This document shows positions 1-8,215 of a stretch of DNA of 64,000 nucleotides, in pieces. The stretch is from Pseudomonas putida (GTDB lineage Bacteria; Pseudomonadota; Gammaproteobacteria; Pseudomonadales; Pseudomonadaceae). Position numbers and translations under genes: made by a program. Location: the NCBI RefSeq assembly GCF_001976065.1, contig NZ_MNAH01000007.1, positions 63,115 to 127,114 of the forward strand, given 5' to 3'. Every line of letters begins with the position of its first letter. Positions within the stretch are counted from its first letter, which is position 1. The notes beneath the pieces were generated by a model. That model was not told the DNA's origin. It ran no database searches and saw only the letters and a program-made list of their open reading frames with translations.

Positions 1-755
1 TTCTCAGCGACACCGCCGTGCACCATGCCCTCACCCGCTCGCGCAAAGGCCTGGCCAACGCCCGCGCGCAGACCATGATGCCGCTGATCCGCAACGTGCT
101 GTTCGTGGCGATTTTCATCGTCGCGCTGATTGTCGCCCTGGCGAACATGGGCATGAACGTCACGCCACTGCTGGCGGGTGCCGGTGTGATCGGCCTGGCC
201 ATCGGTTTTGGCGCACAATCGCTGGTGGCCGACCTGATCACCGGGCTGTTCATCATCATCGAAGACTCCCTGGCCATCGACGACTACGTGGACGTCGGCG
301 GGCATCTGGGCACCGTCGAGGGCCTGACCATTCGTACCGTGCGCCTGCGGGACATCGACGGCATCGTCCACACCATTCCGTTCAGCGAAATCAAGAGCAT
401 CAAGAACTATTCCCGGGAGTTCGGCTACGCGATCTTCCGTGTCGCGGTGCCTGCCAACATGGACATCGACAACGCGATCAAGCTGATGCGCGACGTCGGC
501 CAGAAAATGCGCACTGACCCGCTTCAACGGCGCAATATCTGGTCGCCGCTGGAGTTTCAGGGCGTGGAAAGCTTCGAGTCCGGCAATGCGATCCTTCGGG
601 CCCGGTTCAAGACAGCCCCGATCAAGCAGTGGGAAGTTTCACGGGCATTCAACCTGTCGCTCAAACGACATCTGGACGAAGCCGGGCTGGACCTGGCAAC
701 ACCGCGCATGAGCATCCAGGTGGTGACGGCGGGCGGCGGCGAAGAAAAGGGCTAA
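1..755 (+). CDS. MscS-family mechanosensitive ion channel, C-terminal part
   Basis: The frame is open from base 3 to a stop at 753-755, so the gene begins outside the window. The visible part holds a hydrophobic helix, then the glycine/alanine-rich pore helix typical of MscS channels (GVIGLAIGFGAQSLVADLI), a beta domain (DDYVDVGGHLGTVEGLTIR) and a soluble alpha/beta tail. This matches the TM3, beta and C-terminal domains of small-conductance mechanosensitive channels, which open under membrane tension to release solutes. The missing N-terminus could be long, as in MscK- or YbdG-like proteins, so the subfamily is not set. A terminator follows directly. Confidence 0.9.
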   Translation, partial: LSDTAVHHALTRSRKGLANARAQTMMPLIRNVLFVAIFIVALIVALANMGMNVTPLLAGAGVIGLAIGFGAQSLVADLITGLFIIIEDSLAIDDYVDVGGHLGTVEGLTIRTVRLRDIDGIVHTIPFSEIKSIKNYSREFGYAIFRVAVPANMDIDNAIKLMRDVGQKMRTDPLQRRNIWSPLEFQGVESFESGNAILRARFKTAPIKQWEVSRAFNLSLKRHLDEAGLDLATPRMSIQVVTAGGGEEKG

Positions 756-772
756 ACCCCTAAACGCAGAAC

Positions 773-806
773 AAAAAAAATCCCCGAACCAGTCGGGGAT
801 TTTTTA
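773..806. terminator. Bidirectional rho-independent terminator
   Basis: A short stem (TCCCCGA / TCGGGGA, 781-787 with 793-799) is preceded by an A run and followed by a T run. It lies between two convergent genes, the channel gene and the helicase gene, and can serve both strands. Confidence 0.85.
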
Positions 807-833
807 TGTTCGATCAATCAGCCCGGGGGCGGA

Positions 834-2507
834 TCAATCTTCGCGGTAGCGACGCAGCTTCAACTGCTTACCGGCAACGCGAGTGTCCTTCAGCTTGGTC
901 AGCAGCTTCTCCAGACCATCTTCCGGCAGCTCGACGAGGCTGAAGCTGTCACGCACCTGGATGCGACCGATGGCTTCACGCGCCAGGCCACCCTCATTGA
1001 GGATAGCGCCCAGCAGGTTCTTGGCAGCGATACCATCACGCGCACCCAGCGCGGTACGGCAACGAGCACGGCCTTCGCCCAGCGGCATTGGTGCGCGACG
1101 CTCGCGATCACCACGCTCTGGACGATCACCGGAACGCTCTGGACGATCGCCACGCGGTGCGTTGTTCGGCACCAGTGGACGTTCTTTCTCGATAGCGGCC
1201 AGGTTCAGCGCTTGACCGTTGGTAGCCTTGCGCAGCAGGGCTGCGGCCAGGGCACGCGGGCTGCAACCGATGTCGGCGGTCAGGCGATCGAGCAGATCAC
1301 CGTGGGTCGATTCGGCTTCAGCCACCAGCGGCGACAGACTGTTGGTCAGTTTCTTGATGCGCGCATCCAGAACGGCTTGAGCGTCCGGCAGGCGAACTTC
1401 AGCAACCTTTTGACCGGTTACACGCTCGATCACTTGCAGCATGCGGCGCTCACGCGGAGTCACCAGCAACAGCGCACGACCTTCGCGACCGGCACGGCCG
1501 GTACGGCCGATACGGTGAACGTAGGACTCCGGATCGTACGGCATGTCAACGTTGAACACGTGAGTGATGCGCGGAACGTCCAGGCCACGAGCAGCAACGT
1601 CGGTCGCCACAACGATGTCCAGACGGCCATCCTTGAGGGAGTCGATCACGCGCTCACGCTGGTTCTGGGCGATGTCACCGTTCAGCGCAGCGGCTTTGTA
1701 GCCTTTGGCTTCCAGGGCACTGGCCAGGTCCAGGGTCGCTTGCTTGGTACGCACGAACATGATCAGGGCGTCGAAGTCTTCCACTTCCAGCAAGCTGAGA
1801 ACGGCAGAAGTCTTCTGGTCAGCGTGAACCAGCAGGTGGGCCTGCTCGATCGCGGTAACGGTCTGGGTCTTGCTCTGGATCTTCACGTGCTTCGGATCGC
1901 GCAGGTGGCGCTCAGCGATGGCACGGATCGACTGCGGCAAGGTGGCCGAGAACAATACGGTCTGACGGGTTTCCGGCATGGCCTTGAAGATGACTTCCAG
2001 GTCGTCCATGAAGCCCAGCTTGAGCATTTCGTCGGCTTCGTCGAGAACCAGGTGGTTCACGGTCGCCAATACTTTTTCGTCGCGACGCAGGTGGTCGCAC
2101 AGACGGCCCGGAGTGGCGACAACGATCTGTGCGCCATTACGGATTGCTTTCAATTGTGGGCCCATCGGCGCGCCGCCGTAGACAGCCACAACAGTTACGC
2201 CCGGCATTTGCTTGGCGTAGGTTTCGAAAGCGGTTGCAACTTGTAGCGCCAACTCACGAGTTGGGGCCAGGATCAGAGCTTGCGGCTCGCGCTTGGACGG
2301 ATCAATGCGGTGCAGGATAGGCAGGGCAAAGGCAGCGGTTTTACCGGTACCGGTTTGCGCCTGGCCAATCATATCGTGACCGGCGAGAATGATCGGGATC
2401 GACTGCTGCTGAATGGCCGAAGGCTCTTCATAGCCGGTAGCGACTACTGCAGCGACAATATTAGGGTGAAGTTCAAGAGCGGCGAAGCCGCCGATTTCCT
2501 GGGTCAT
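834..2507 (-). CDS. deaD: DEAD-box ATP-dependent RNA helicase (DeaD/CsdA type)
   Basis: The 557-residue protein has the full DEAD-box helicase core: Q motif (Q-QQSIPIILAG), motif I AQTGTGKT, motif II DEAD, motif III SAT, motif V ATDVAARGLDV and motif VI HRIGRTGRAGR. A basic Arg/Asp-rich linker with repeated GDRPER follows, then a DbpA-type RNA-binding domain (about 490-557). That architecture is that of CsdA/DeaD, which unwinds structured RNA in ribosome assembly and cold adaptation. I chose the ATG at 2507 (MTQEIGG) because the helicase homology begins right after it; a longer reading frame to 2558 has no support. A 5' leader of roughly 210 nt seems to precede the gene. Confidence 0.93.
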   Translation of the reverse strand: MTQEIGGFAALELHPNIVAAVVATGYEEPSAIQQQSIPIILAGHDMIGQAQTGTGKTAAFALPILHRIDPSKREPQALILAPTRELALQVATAFETYAKQMPGVTVVAVYGGAPMGPQLKAIRNGAQIVVATPGRLCDHLRRDEKVLATVNHLVLDEADEMLKLGFMDDLEVIFKAMPETRQTVLFSATLPQSIRAIAERHLRDPKHVKIQSKTQTVTAIEQAHLLVHADQKTSAVLSLLEVEDFDALIMFVRTKQATLDLASALEAKGYKAAALNGDIAQNQRERVIDSLKDGRLDIVVATDVAARGLDVPRITHVFNVDMPYDPESYVHRIGRTGRAGREGRALLLVTPRERRMLQVIERVTGQKVAEVRLPDAQAVLDARIKKLTNSLSPLVAEAESTHGDLLDRLTADIGCSPRALAAALLRKATNGQALNLAAIEKERPLVPNNAPRGDRPERSGDRPERGDRERRAPMPLGEGRARCRTALGARDGIAAKNLLGAILNEGGLAREAIGRIQVRDSFSLVELPEDGLEKLLTKLKDTRVAGKQLKLRRYRED

Positions 2508-2927
2508 GGGTCTGCCTCTAAGTGCATCCGCAAAGACCCATGCTCCAAAGCTGCGCATGCCGTGTTGAGACTCAAGAGTCGCCCTGGCAGCTTTGTCGGC
2601 GGGGATTTGCGAAAACGAATGAATGAAAGAATCGTTTAGGAAGAGTTCGCTGGGCGAACGTGCAACCGAATATGACTTCGGGGAATTGCGCCACCTAAAC
2701 GCGGCCCGGCTAAAGGCCGGCGCGCACTATACCGGAATTTGCTGAAAAAGGGAGCTTTTTTTATCGCAAAACTGCCGCGTACGGCGTTCTGTCACAGGCT
2801 TTGCAGAGAATCGCACGAGCGACTACTTTTCAAAGGCCCCGTCCCGCGGGCGTTAGCGCTAAAACGGTTCACCCATCCGCCACGGACCTTGGGTCTGCGC
2901 GCCCTCTCCCGCTCGAGGAAATGTTGC
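2508..2927. other. 420-bp divergent intergenic region, helicase leader
   Basis: No gene is seen here. On the minus strand a TATAGT hexamer (complement of 2726-2731) is followed by a GC hairpin (CCGGC-CTTTA-GCCGG, about 2708-2722). If that hexamer is the -10 element, the helicase mRNA starts near 2720 and carries about 210 nt of leader. I see no convincing -35 box. On the plus side the region leads into the crotonase gene, whose GAGGAA ribosome site is at 2915-2920. Confidence 0.5.
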
Positions 2928-3719
2928 ATGAAAGAGCTCAATACCAGCCGCGTGAGCCGTGAAAAGCACGGTCATGTCCTGATGATCGGACTGGACCGGG
3001 TCGCCAAGCGCAACGCCTTTGATCTGCACCTGCTCAATGAATTGAGCCTGGCCTACGGTGAGTTCGAGGCCGACAGCGAAGCACGGGTGGCCGTGGTCTT
3101 CGGTCATGGCGAACATTTCACCGCCGGCCTGGACCTGGTCAATGCCAGCGCGGCACTGAGCGAAGGCTGGCAAGCCCCGCCCGGCGGCTGCGACCCGTGG
3201 GGAGTGTTTGCCGGGCCCCGGGTCAGCAAGCCGGTGATCGTCGCCGCCCAGGGTTACTGCCTCACCATCGGTATCGAGTTGATGTTGGCCGCCGATATCA
3301 ACCTGTGCGCCAGCAACACCCGCTTCGCGCAAATGGAAGTGCAGCGCGGCATCTTCCCCTTCGGTGGCGCCACATTGCGCCTGCATCAAGTGGCCGGCTG
3401 GGGTAACGCGATGCGCTGGATGCTCACCGGCGACGAGTTCGATGCCCATGACGCCCTGCACCTGGGGCTGGTCCAGGAAGTCATGGCCAGCGAGGATCTG
3501 ATGCCGCGGGCGATTGAACTGGCCGAACGGATAGCTCGACAGGCGCCGCTGGGAGTGCAGGCAACGCTGCTATCTGCCCGGCAGGCCCGCTACGAGGGCG
3601 AAACCGCCGCTGCGCAGGGGTTGCCGGCGCTGGTGAAGAAGTTGTTGGCCAGCGAGGATGCGCAGGAAGGGGTGAGATCGCTGGTTGAGCGGCGGCCCGG
3701 GGTTTTCAAGGGGCTTTAA
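2928..3719 (+). CDS. Crotonase/enoyl-CoA hydratase family protein
   Basis: The 263-residue protein shows the crotonase fold: an N-terminal beta strand region with FGHGEHFTAGLDL (oxyanion-hole segment), a second CoA-binding strand VIVAAQGYCLTIGIELMLAADINL and the C-terminal helix bundle. Members hydrate, isomerise or otherwise transform acyl-CoA esters. The substrate cannot be read from sequence. I take the ATG at 2928 as start because a GAGGAA site sits 7 bases upstream and homology begins at once; the frame extends further upstream without similarity. It stands alone, divergent from the helicase gene. Confidence 0.85.
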   Translation: MKELNTSRVSREKHGHVLMIGLDRVAKRNAFDLHLLNELSLAYGEFEADSEARVAVVFGHGEHFTAGLDLVNASAALSEGWQAPPGGCDPWGVFAGPRVSKPVIVAAQGYCLTIGIELMLAADINLCASNTRFAQMEVQRGIFPFGGATLRLHQVAGWGNAMRWMLTGDEFDAHDALHLGLVQEVMASEDLMPRAIELAERIARQAPLGVQATLLSARQARYEGETAAAQGLPALVKKLLASEDAQEGVRSLVERRPGVFKGL

Positions 3720-3740
3720 TTTTGTGTTGTCCTTGATGGA

Positions 3741-3837
3741 CTCTTCGCGGGCAAGCCCGCTGCCACAGTGACCGGAGTTGCCCACAAATCTTGTGTGCAA
3801 ACTCAATACCTGTGGGAGCGGGCTTGCCCGCGAAGAG
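3741..3837. repeat. Inverted pair of REP sequences (REPIN)
   Basis: Two 28-nt arms (3741-3768 and 3810-3837) are inverted copies with one mismatch, separated by 41 nt. The core is the Pseudomonas REP type, with GGGAGCGGGCTTGC in one arm. It lies between the convergent crotonase and methyltransferase-fold genes, the usual site for such elements. Confidence 0.85.
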
Positions 3838-3856
3838 GCCGGGACAGTCAGCGCAG

Positions 3857-4612
3857 TTACGTCGCCGGACGAATGCAGTTGATCAACGACTGCAACGAAT
3901 ACCCCAACCGTGGCGCCAATGCTTCGGCCCGGGCGGTCAGGCCCTCCATGTCCAGTACCTGATCCAGTTCCGACGGCACGATCAGGATCACGTTGCCTTC
4001 CTTCACCGGCAGCTCCCAGTAATGCCGATGATAAAGCCCGCGCAGCAAAGCCGCGCCCAGCGGCTTGCCATCGTCGGTGGCCCATTGGTTGATCACCAGC
4101 CAGCCCCCCGGATTCAGGCGTTTCTGGCAGTTTTCCAGGAACGACCAGGCCAGGTGCCCGACACCCGGACCGACGTCGGTATACAGGTCGACGAAAATCA
4201 GGTCGGCAGGTTCAGCGGTGTCGAGCAGCTCCAGGGCATCGCCCACGCGGATATACAGGCGCGGATCATCGTCCAGCCCCAGGTATTCGATCGCCAGGCG
4301 CGGCACATCCGGGCGCAGCTCGATGGCTTCGACATCTTCCAGCGGCAGGAACTTGAGGCAGGCCTGGGTCAGCGTACCGGCACCAAGCCCCAGGAACAGC
4401 GCGCTTTCCGGTTGTTCATGGCACAGCGCGCCAATCAGCATCGCCCGGGTATAGTCATACTCGAGCCAGCTCGGATCGGCCGTGAACACGCAACTTTGCT
4501 CGATGGCATCGCCGAATTCGAGAAAACGGTAATCGGCCACTTCCAGCACGCGAATCACGCCAAACTCGTCCTGCACCTCGGCGAGCAGATGCTCGACGCG
4601 CTCCTCAGTCAT
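3857..4612 (-). CDS. Spermidine synthase-fold, SAM-dependent methyltransferase-like protein
   Basis: The 251-residue product has a Rossmann core as in polyamine synthases: ALFLGLGAGTLTQACLKFLP (SAM/dcSAM loop), VEAIELRPDVP with the acidic strand-2 end, and DLIFVDLYTDVGPG after the fourth strand. The N-terminal strand domain with EYDYTRAML resembles spermidine synthase. True putrescine aminopropyltransferase activity is not shown by the sequence, and many bacterial proteins of this type are of unknown substrate. The ATG at 4612 (MTEERVEHLL) is preferred; the frame continues upstream to 4720 with a low-complexity, Cys/Arg-rich stretch that looks non-coding. Confidence 0.78.
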   Translation of the reverse strand: MTEERVEHLLAEVQDEFGVIRVLEVADYRFLEFGDAIEQSCVFTADPSWLEYDYTRAMLIGALCHEQPESALFLGLGAGTLTQACLKFLPLEDVEAIELRPDVPRLAIEYLGLDDDPRLYIRVGDALELLDTAEPADLIFVDLYTDVGPGVGHLAWSFLENCQKRLNPGGWLVINQWATDDGKPLGAALLRGLYHRHYWELPVKEGNVILIVPSELDQVLDMEGLTARAEALAPRLGYSLQSLINCIRPAT

Positions 4613-4772
4613 TTCGTCTCCTGATCGTTGCCGGGCCTTCTTGGGCAATCCGCAACGCGATAAACCGCAGCATGAAGCGGCAAAAGCGCGATTGTCCGCG
4701 AAGCGACGGGAACAGGTCACGCACTAATTGCTGATAACATGGACGCCCGAGCGTAAAACACTAGAGATCATG

Positions 4773-6119
4773 ATGAGCCAACCCTGGAGCCCTGACAGCT
4801 GGCGCGCCCTGCCGATCCAGCAACAACCCCAATACCCCGACGCCGCTCATCTGCAGCACGTCGAGCAAACCCTGGCCAGCTACCCGCCGCTGGTGTTTGC
4901 CGGGGAAGCCCGGGAATTGCGCCGTCAGTTTGCCGAAGTGACCCAGGGGCGCGCGTTTTTGCTGCAGGGTGGCGATTGCGCCGAAAGTTTCGCCGAGTTT
5001 TCCGCCGCGAAAATCCGCGACACCTTCAAGGTGCTACTGCAAATGGCCATTGTCATGACGTTCGCGGCCGGTTGCCCGGTGGTGAAGGTCGGACGCATGG
5101 CCGGACAATTCGCCAAACCTCGCTCGGCCAACGACGAGACCATCGATGGCGTGACACTGCCGGCCTACCGCGGCGATATCGTCAACGGTATCGGTTTCGA
5201 TGAGAAAAGCCGCGTACCGGATCCGGAACGCCTCCTGCAGTCGTACCACCAGTCCACCGCGACGCTCAACCTGCTGCGCGCATTCGCCCAGGGCGGGTTT
5301 GCCGACCTGCACCAGGTGCACAAGTGGAACCTCGATTTCATCGCCAACTCGGCCCTGGCGGAAAAGTACAGCCATCTGGCCGACCGCATCGATGAAACCC
5401 TGGCATTCATGCGCGCCTGTGGCATGGACAGCTCGCCGCAACTGCGCGAAACCAGTTTTTTCACCGCCCACGAAGCGCTGCTGCTCAATTATGAGGAAGC
5501 CTTCGTTCGTCGTGACAGCCTGACCAACGACTATTACGACTGTTCGGCGCACATGCTGTGGATCGGCGACCGCACCCGGCAACTCGATGGCGCACATGTC
5601 GAATTCCTGCGCGGGGTGAACAATCCGATCGGGGTCAAGGTCGGCCCGAGCATGAACCCCGAGGACCTGATCCGCCTGATCGACGTACTCAACCCCGAAA
5701 ACGATCCGGGTCGCCTGAACCTGATCGCACGGATGGGCGCGAACAAGGTCGGTGATCATTTGCCACAGCTGATCCGCGCCGTGCAGCGAGAAGGCAGGCA
5801 AGTGCTGTGGAGCTCCGATCCGATGCACGGCAACACCATCAAGGCCAGCAGTGGCTACAAGACGCGCGACTTCGCGCAGATCCTTGGCGAAGTGAAGCAG
5901 TTCTTCCAGGTCCACGAAGCCGAAGGCAGTTACGCCGGCGGCATCCATATCGAGATGACCGGGCAGAACGTCACCGAGTGCATAGGCGGTGCGCGGCCGA
6001 TTACCGAAGACGGATTGTCGGATCGCTATCACACCCATTGCGACCCGCGCATGAATGCCGACCAGTCGTTGGAGCTGGCGTTCCTGATTGCCGAGACCCT
6101 CAAGCAAGTCAGGCGGTGA
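4773..6119 (+). CDS. Class II 3-deoxy-7-phosphoheptulonate (DAHP) synthase
   Basis: This 448-residue enzyme condenses phosphoenolpyruvate and erythrose 4-phosphate to DAHP, the first step of the shikimate pathway. Class II signatures are plain: LLQGGDCAESF near residue 80, KVGRMAGQFAKPRS, RGVNNPIGVKVGPSM, and WSSDPMHGNT near residue 350. Two ATGs (4770 and 4773) are adjacent; MSQPWSPDSW is the usual family start. The class I enzyme for the same reaction lies at 19617. Class II enzymes in pseudomonads serve either general or secondary aromatic metabolism; no phenazine genes are nearby, so a general role is the simpler reading. Confidence 0.93.
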   Translation: MSQPWSPDSWRALPIQQQPQYPDAAHLQHVEQTLASYPPLVFAGEARELRRQFAEVTQGRAFLLQGGDCAESFAEFSAAKIRDTFKVLLQMAIVMTFAAGCPVVKVGRMAGQFAKPRSANDETIDGVTLPAYRGDIVNGIGFDEKSRVPDPERLLQSYHQSTATLNLLRAFAQGGFADLHQVHKWNLDFIANSALAEKYSHLADRIDETLAFMRACGMDSSPQLRETSFFTAHEALLLNYEEAFVRRDSLTNDYYDCSAHMLWIGDRTRQLDGAHVEFLRGVNNPIGVKVGPSMNPEDLIRLIDVLNPENDPGRLNLIARMGANKVGDHLPQLIRAVQREGRQVLWSSDPMHGNTIKASSGYKTRDFAQILGEVKQFFQVHEAEGSYAGGIHIEMTGQNVTECIGGARPITEDGLSDRYHTHCDPRMNADQSLELAFLIAETLKQVRR

Positions 6120-6136
6120 GCCAGTAACCTTTTTGC

Positions 6137-6206
6137 TGCCTGAAAGGCCGCCTTCGTCGGATCGCTTGCCCCGGGCGGCGATCCGACGAAGGCGGCCTTT
6201 CAGGCA
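6137..6206. repeat. Perfect 28-bp hairpin, REP-like, overlapping a stop codon
   Basis: Arms at 6137-6164 and 6179-6206 are exact inverted copies around a 14-nt GC-rich loop. The stop codon of the minus-strand gene (6200-6202) lies inside the right arm, so the hairpin forms the very end of that gene. It sits between two convergent genes and may act as a transcription block or mRNA 3' guard. The core GCCGCCTTCG is shared with repeats at 23.7 kb. Confidence 0.85.
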
Positions 6207-7441
6207 CCACCGACCTGAGCCAATGCCACACGCAACCTGTCCGCACTCGCCCGTGGACAATTCAACTGAACCTGCGCCAGTCCTAGCCAATCCGCCATAC
6301 GTCGCAGATTAATAGCCAACGCCAGCATCCCCTCGTCATCCAGCCCCGTCTCTTCCTCATGCACCGCATGCACGGCCAACCGCCCGGTAGCCCGTTCGGC
6401 GCGCAGGTCGACACGCGCGGCAATCCGTTCGTTGTGCAGGAACGGCAGCACGTAGTAGCCATAAACACGCTTGTCCGGCGGCGTGTAGATCTCCAGCCGG
6501 TAGCGAAAATCGAACAGGCGCTCGGTACGGCTGCGCTCCCAGACCAGCGAATCAAAAGGTGAAAGCAGCGCGCTGGCCTCAGCCTTGCGCGGCACCCTGG
6601 GCTCGGGCAGGCAATAGGCCGGTTGCTTCCAGCCCTGGACTTCGCAGATGAGCAACTCGCCCGCCTCGACCAACTCAGCCAGCCGCGGACGACTGTCGCC
6701 AGGATTCAGACGGAAGTAGTCGCGTAAATCCTTCTCGGTACCCACGCCCAAGGCTGACGCGGCATGCAGCAGCAAACCACGCTGGGCCTCGGCTTCATTG
6801 AGCAGCGGCTGCGTCAGAACCTGCGAAGGGATGACCCGCTCCGGCAGGTCATAGAGCCGTTCGAAGCCACGCCTGGCGGCCACTGTCACTTCACCGGCGG
6901 CGAACAGCCATTCCAGTGCATGCTTTTCCGCGCTCCAGTCCCACCAGGGCCCTGCCCGTTCCTGGCGAGTCGACAGGCTGCCGGCACCCAACGCACCCCG
7001 CTCTTGAACGCAGGCCAGCACCCGGCGAACCGTGTCTTGCTGCTCTCGACCGAAATGCGCCAGTTGCTGATAGATGTCTTCGCCGCGGCTTGCCCGCCGC
7101 ATCCGCCAGCGCATCAACGGGTAAAGCGACAGGGGCAGCAAGGATGCTTCATGACCCCAGTATTCGAACAGGGTACGGTGTCGCCCCTGGCTCCAGGCAG
7201 CCTGATCAAGCAAGTCGGCCGAATAATGGCCAAGCCTTGAAAAAAGCGGCAGGTAGTGTGAACGCACCAATGCATTGACCGAGTCGATCTGCAAAATGCC
7301 CAGGCGCTCGATCAATCGATTGATCCCGGCAGGCCTGACTGGCGCTGGCGAAGGGCGCCCGGTAAAACCCTGGGCGGTCAGCGCCAGACGCCTGGCTTGC
7401 TTCAAGGAAAAAGACAGGGATGCAGGCATCTGGCGGCTCAT
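6200..7441 (-). CDS. YcaQ/AlkX-like winged-helix DNA glycosylase
   Basis: The product of about 413 residues belongs to the HTH_42 group (YcaQ, also called AlkX), which unhooks DNA interstrand crosslinks by base excision. Family traits seen are LILQIDSVNALVRSHYLPLFSRLG near residue 40, where QID fits the catalytic Q-phi-D motif, the FEYWGHEASLLP segment, WDWSAEKHALEWLF, and the late LLSPFDSLVWERSRTERLF block followed by YVLPFLHNERIAARVDL. Starts at 7486, 7441 and 7429 are possible; 7441 has a GGGGAGA stretch upstream. The name of the motif is from family knowledge; activity here is inferred. The gene's last codons lie in a perfect hairpin. Confidence 0.82.
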   Translation of the reverse strand: MSRQMPASLSFSLKQARRLALTAQGFTGRPSPAPVRPAGINRLIERLGILQIDSVNALVRSHYLPLFSRLGHYSADLLDQAAWSQGRHRTLFEYWGHEASLLPLSLYPLMRWRMRRASRGEDIYQQLAHFGREQQDTVRRVLACVQERGALGAGSLSTRQERAGPWWDWSAEKHALEWLFAAGEVTVAARRGFERLYDLPERVIPSQVLTQPLLNEAEAQRGLLLHAASALGVGTEKDLRDYFRLNPGDSRPRLAELVEAGELLICEVQGWKQPAYCLPEPRVPRKAEASALLSPFDSLVWERSRTERLFDFRYRLEIYTPPDKRVYGYYVLPFLHNERIAARVDLRAERATGRLAVHAVHEEETGLDDEGMLALAINLRRMADWLGLAQVQLNCPRASADRLRVALAQVGGA

Positions 7442-7496
7442 CGGCAAGGGTCTCCCCACCTTAGCGTCAGGCAGGAAAAACGCCAATGCCTATGCC

Positions 7497-7736
7497 TCAT
7501 CGCTTGAGCGGATCATCCCAGAAGGAGCGGGTTGACTCCCGTCGGACATCGGCTCGACTCAAGCCAATATCGCGCAAGCAGTCATCGCTCAGTCGCGCCA
7601 GCTCGGTGCGATCCCTGCTCAGTTGGCGCCAGCGCTGCAGTTGCATGACCGCCGCCAAAACCGGCTGTCGAAACCTGTGCAGTGCATCGCGCACGCCATG
7701 CCTCGCGCCCCTTCCTTCAATGCCTCGTCGTTCCAT
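7497..7736 (-). CDS. DUF1127 small basic protein (first copy)
   Basis: A 79-residue, arginine-rich protein ends with the DUF1127 signature: RTELARLSDDCLRDIGLSRADVRRE followed by FWDD. Such micro-proteins are common in Proteobacteria; some in alphaproteobacteria bind RNA or affect carbon and phosphate metabolism, but no function is set for this group. The ATG at 7736 is chosen over 7784 because a GAGGAG site stands 7 bases upstream. The second copy lies 160 bp away on the same strand, so the two may be duplicates with separate promoters. Confidence 0.8.
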   Translation of the reverse strand: MERRGIEGRGARHGVRDALHRFRQPVLAAVMQLQRWRQLSRDRTELARLSDDCLRDIGLSRADVRRESTRSFWDDPLKR

Positions 7737-7898
7737 GACACCACTCCTCAATGTTGGGGGAGAGGATCTTCTGTCAGTGCGCAAACGGGTTCCAGCAAAG
7801 CTCCATGACCAGCTGTTTCGGGCACACGCCTACCCCATCAGCCCGGGCTTCTGCTGGGATGACGGGGTAGTGACAGGACATTTCCATAGGACATCAAG

Positions 7899-8120
7899 CT
7901 ACTTTCCATTGCCCATCGGGTCTTGCCAGAAGTGCAGTTCCGCTTCGTGGGCGACGTCGGCACGACTCAAGCCGATGTCCTTCAGTGCTTCGTCACTCAT
8001 GCTCGCCAGCATTTCGCGCTCACGGTGCAACTCGTACCAGCGGCTGACCTTGTGCAACAGATCAGATATCAAGTGGATCGAATGTTTTTCAGCGCCATGA
8101 AACTCATGTTGACCTTTCAT
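7899..8120 (-). CDS. DUF1127 small protein (second copy)
   Basis: The 73-residue product carries LASMSDEALKDIGLSRADVAHEAELHFWQDP, the DUF1127 core, near its C-terminus, after an amphipathic N-terminal half. The ATG at 8120 has a GGAGGG site. The gene is divergent from the LysR regulator at 8216 with only 95 bp between them, so the regulator may control it. Function unknown; see the neighbouring copy for what is known of the family. Confidence 0.82.
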   Translation of the reverse strand: MKGQHEFHGAEKHSIHLISDLLHKVSRWYELHREREMLASMSDEALKDIGLSRADVAHEAELHFWQDPMGNGK

Positions 8121-8188
8121 CTTGTTGCCCTCCGTTTGGATGGCTCAAGTCTCTGCCCGGGACTAAGATCAATCCAACGAATGTTTCT

Positions 8189-8201
8189 GATGGTAACCAT
8201 C
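8189..8201. promoter_or_regulatory. Candidate LysR operator in divergent promoter
   Basis: GATGGT-A-ACCATC is a perfect dyad 14 bp before the LysR start. It is framed by a wider inverted pair, ATCAATC (8169-8175) and GATTGAT (8207-8213). The position suits auto-repression and control of the divergent DUF1127 gene. No binding data; inferred from symmetry. Confidence 0.4.
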
Positions 8202-8215
8202 TCGGAGATTGATGC

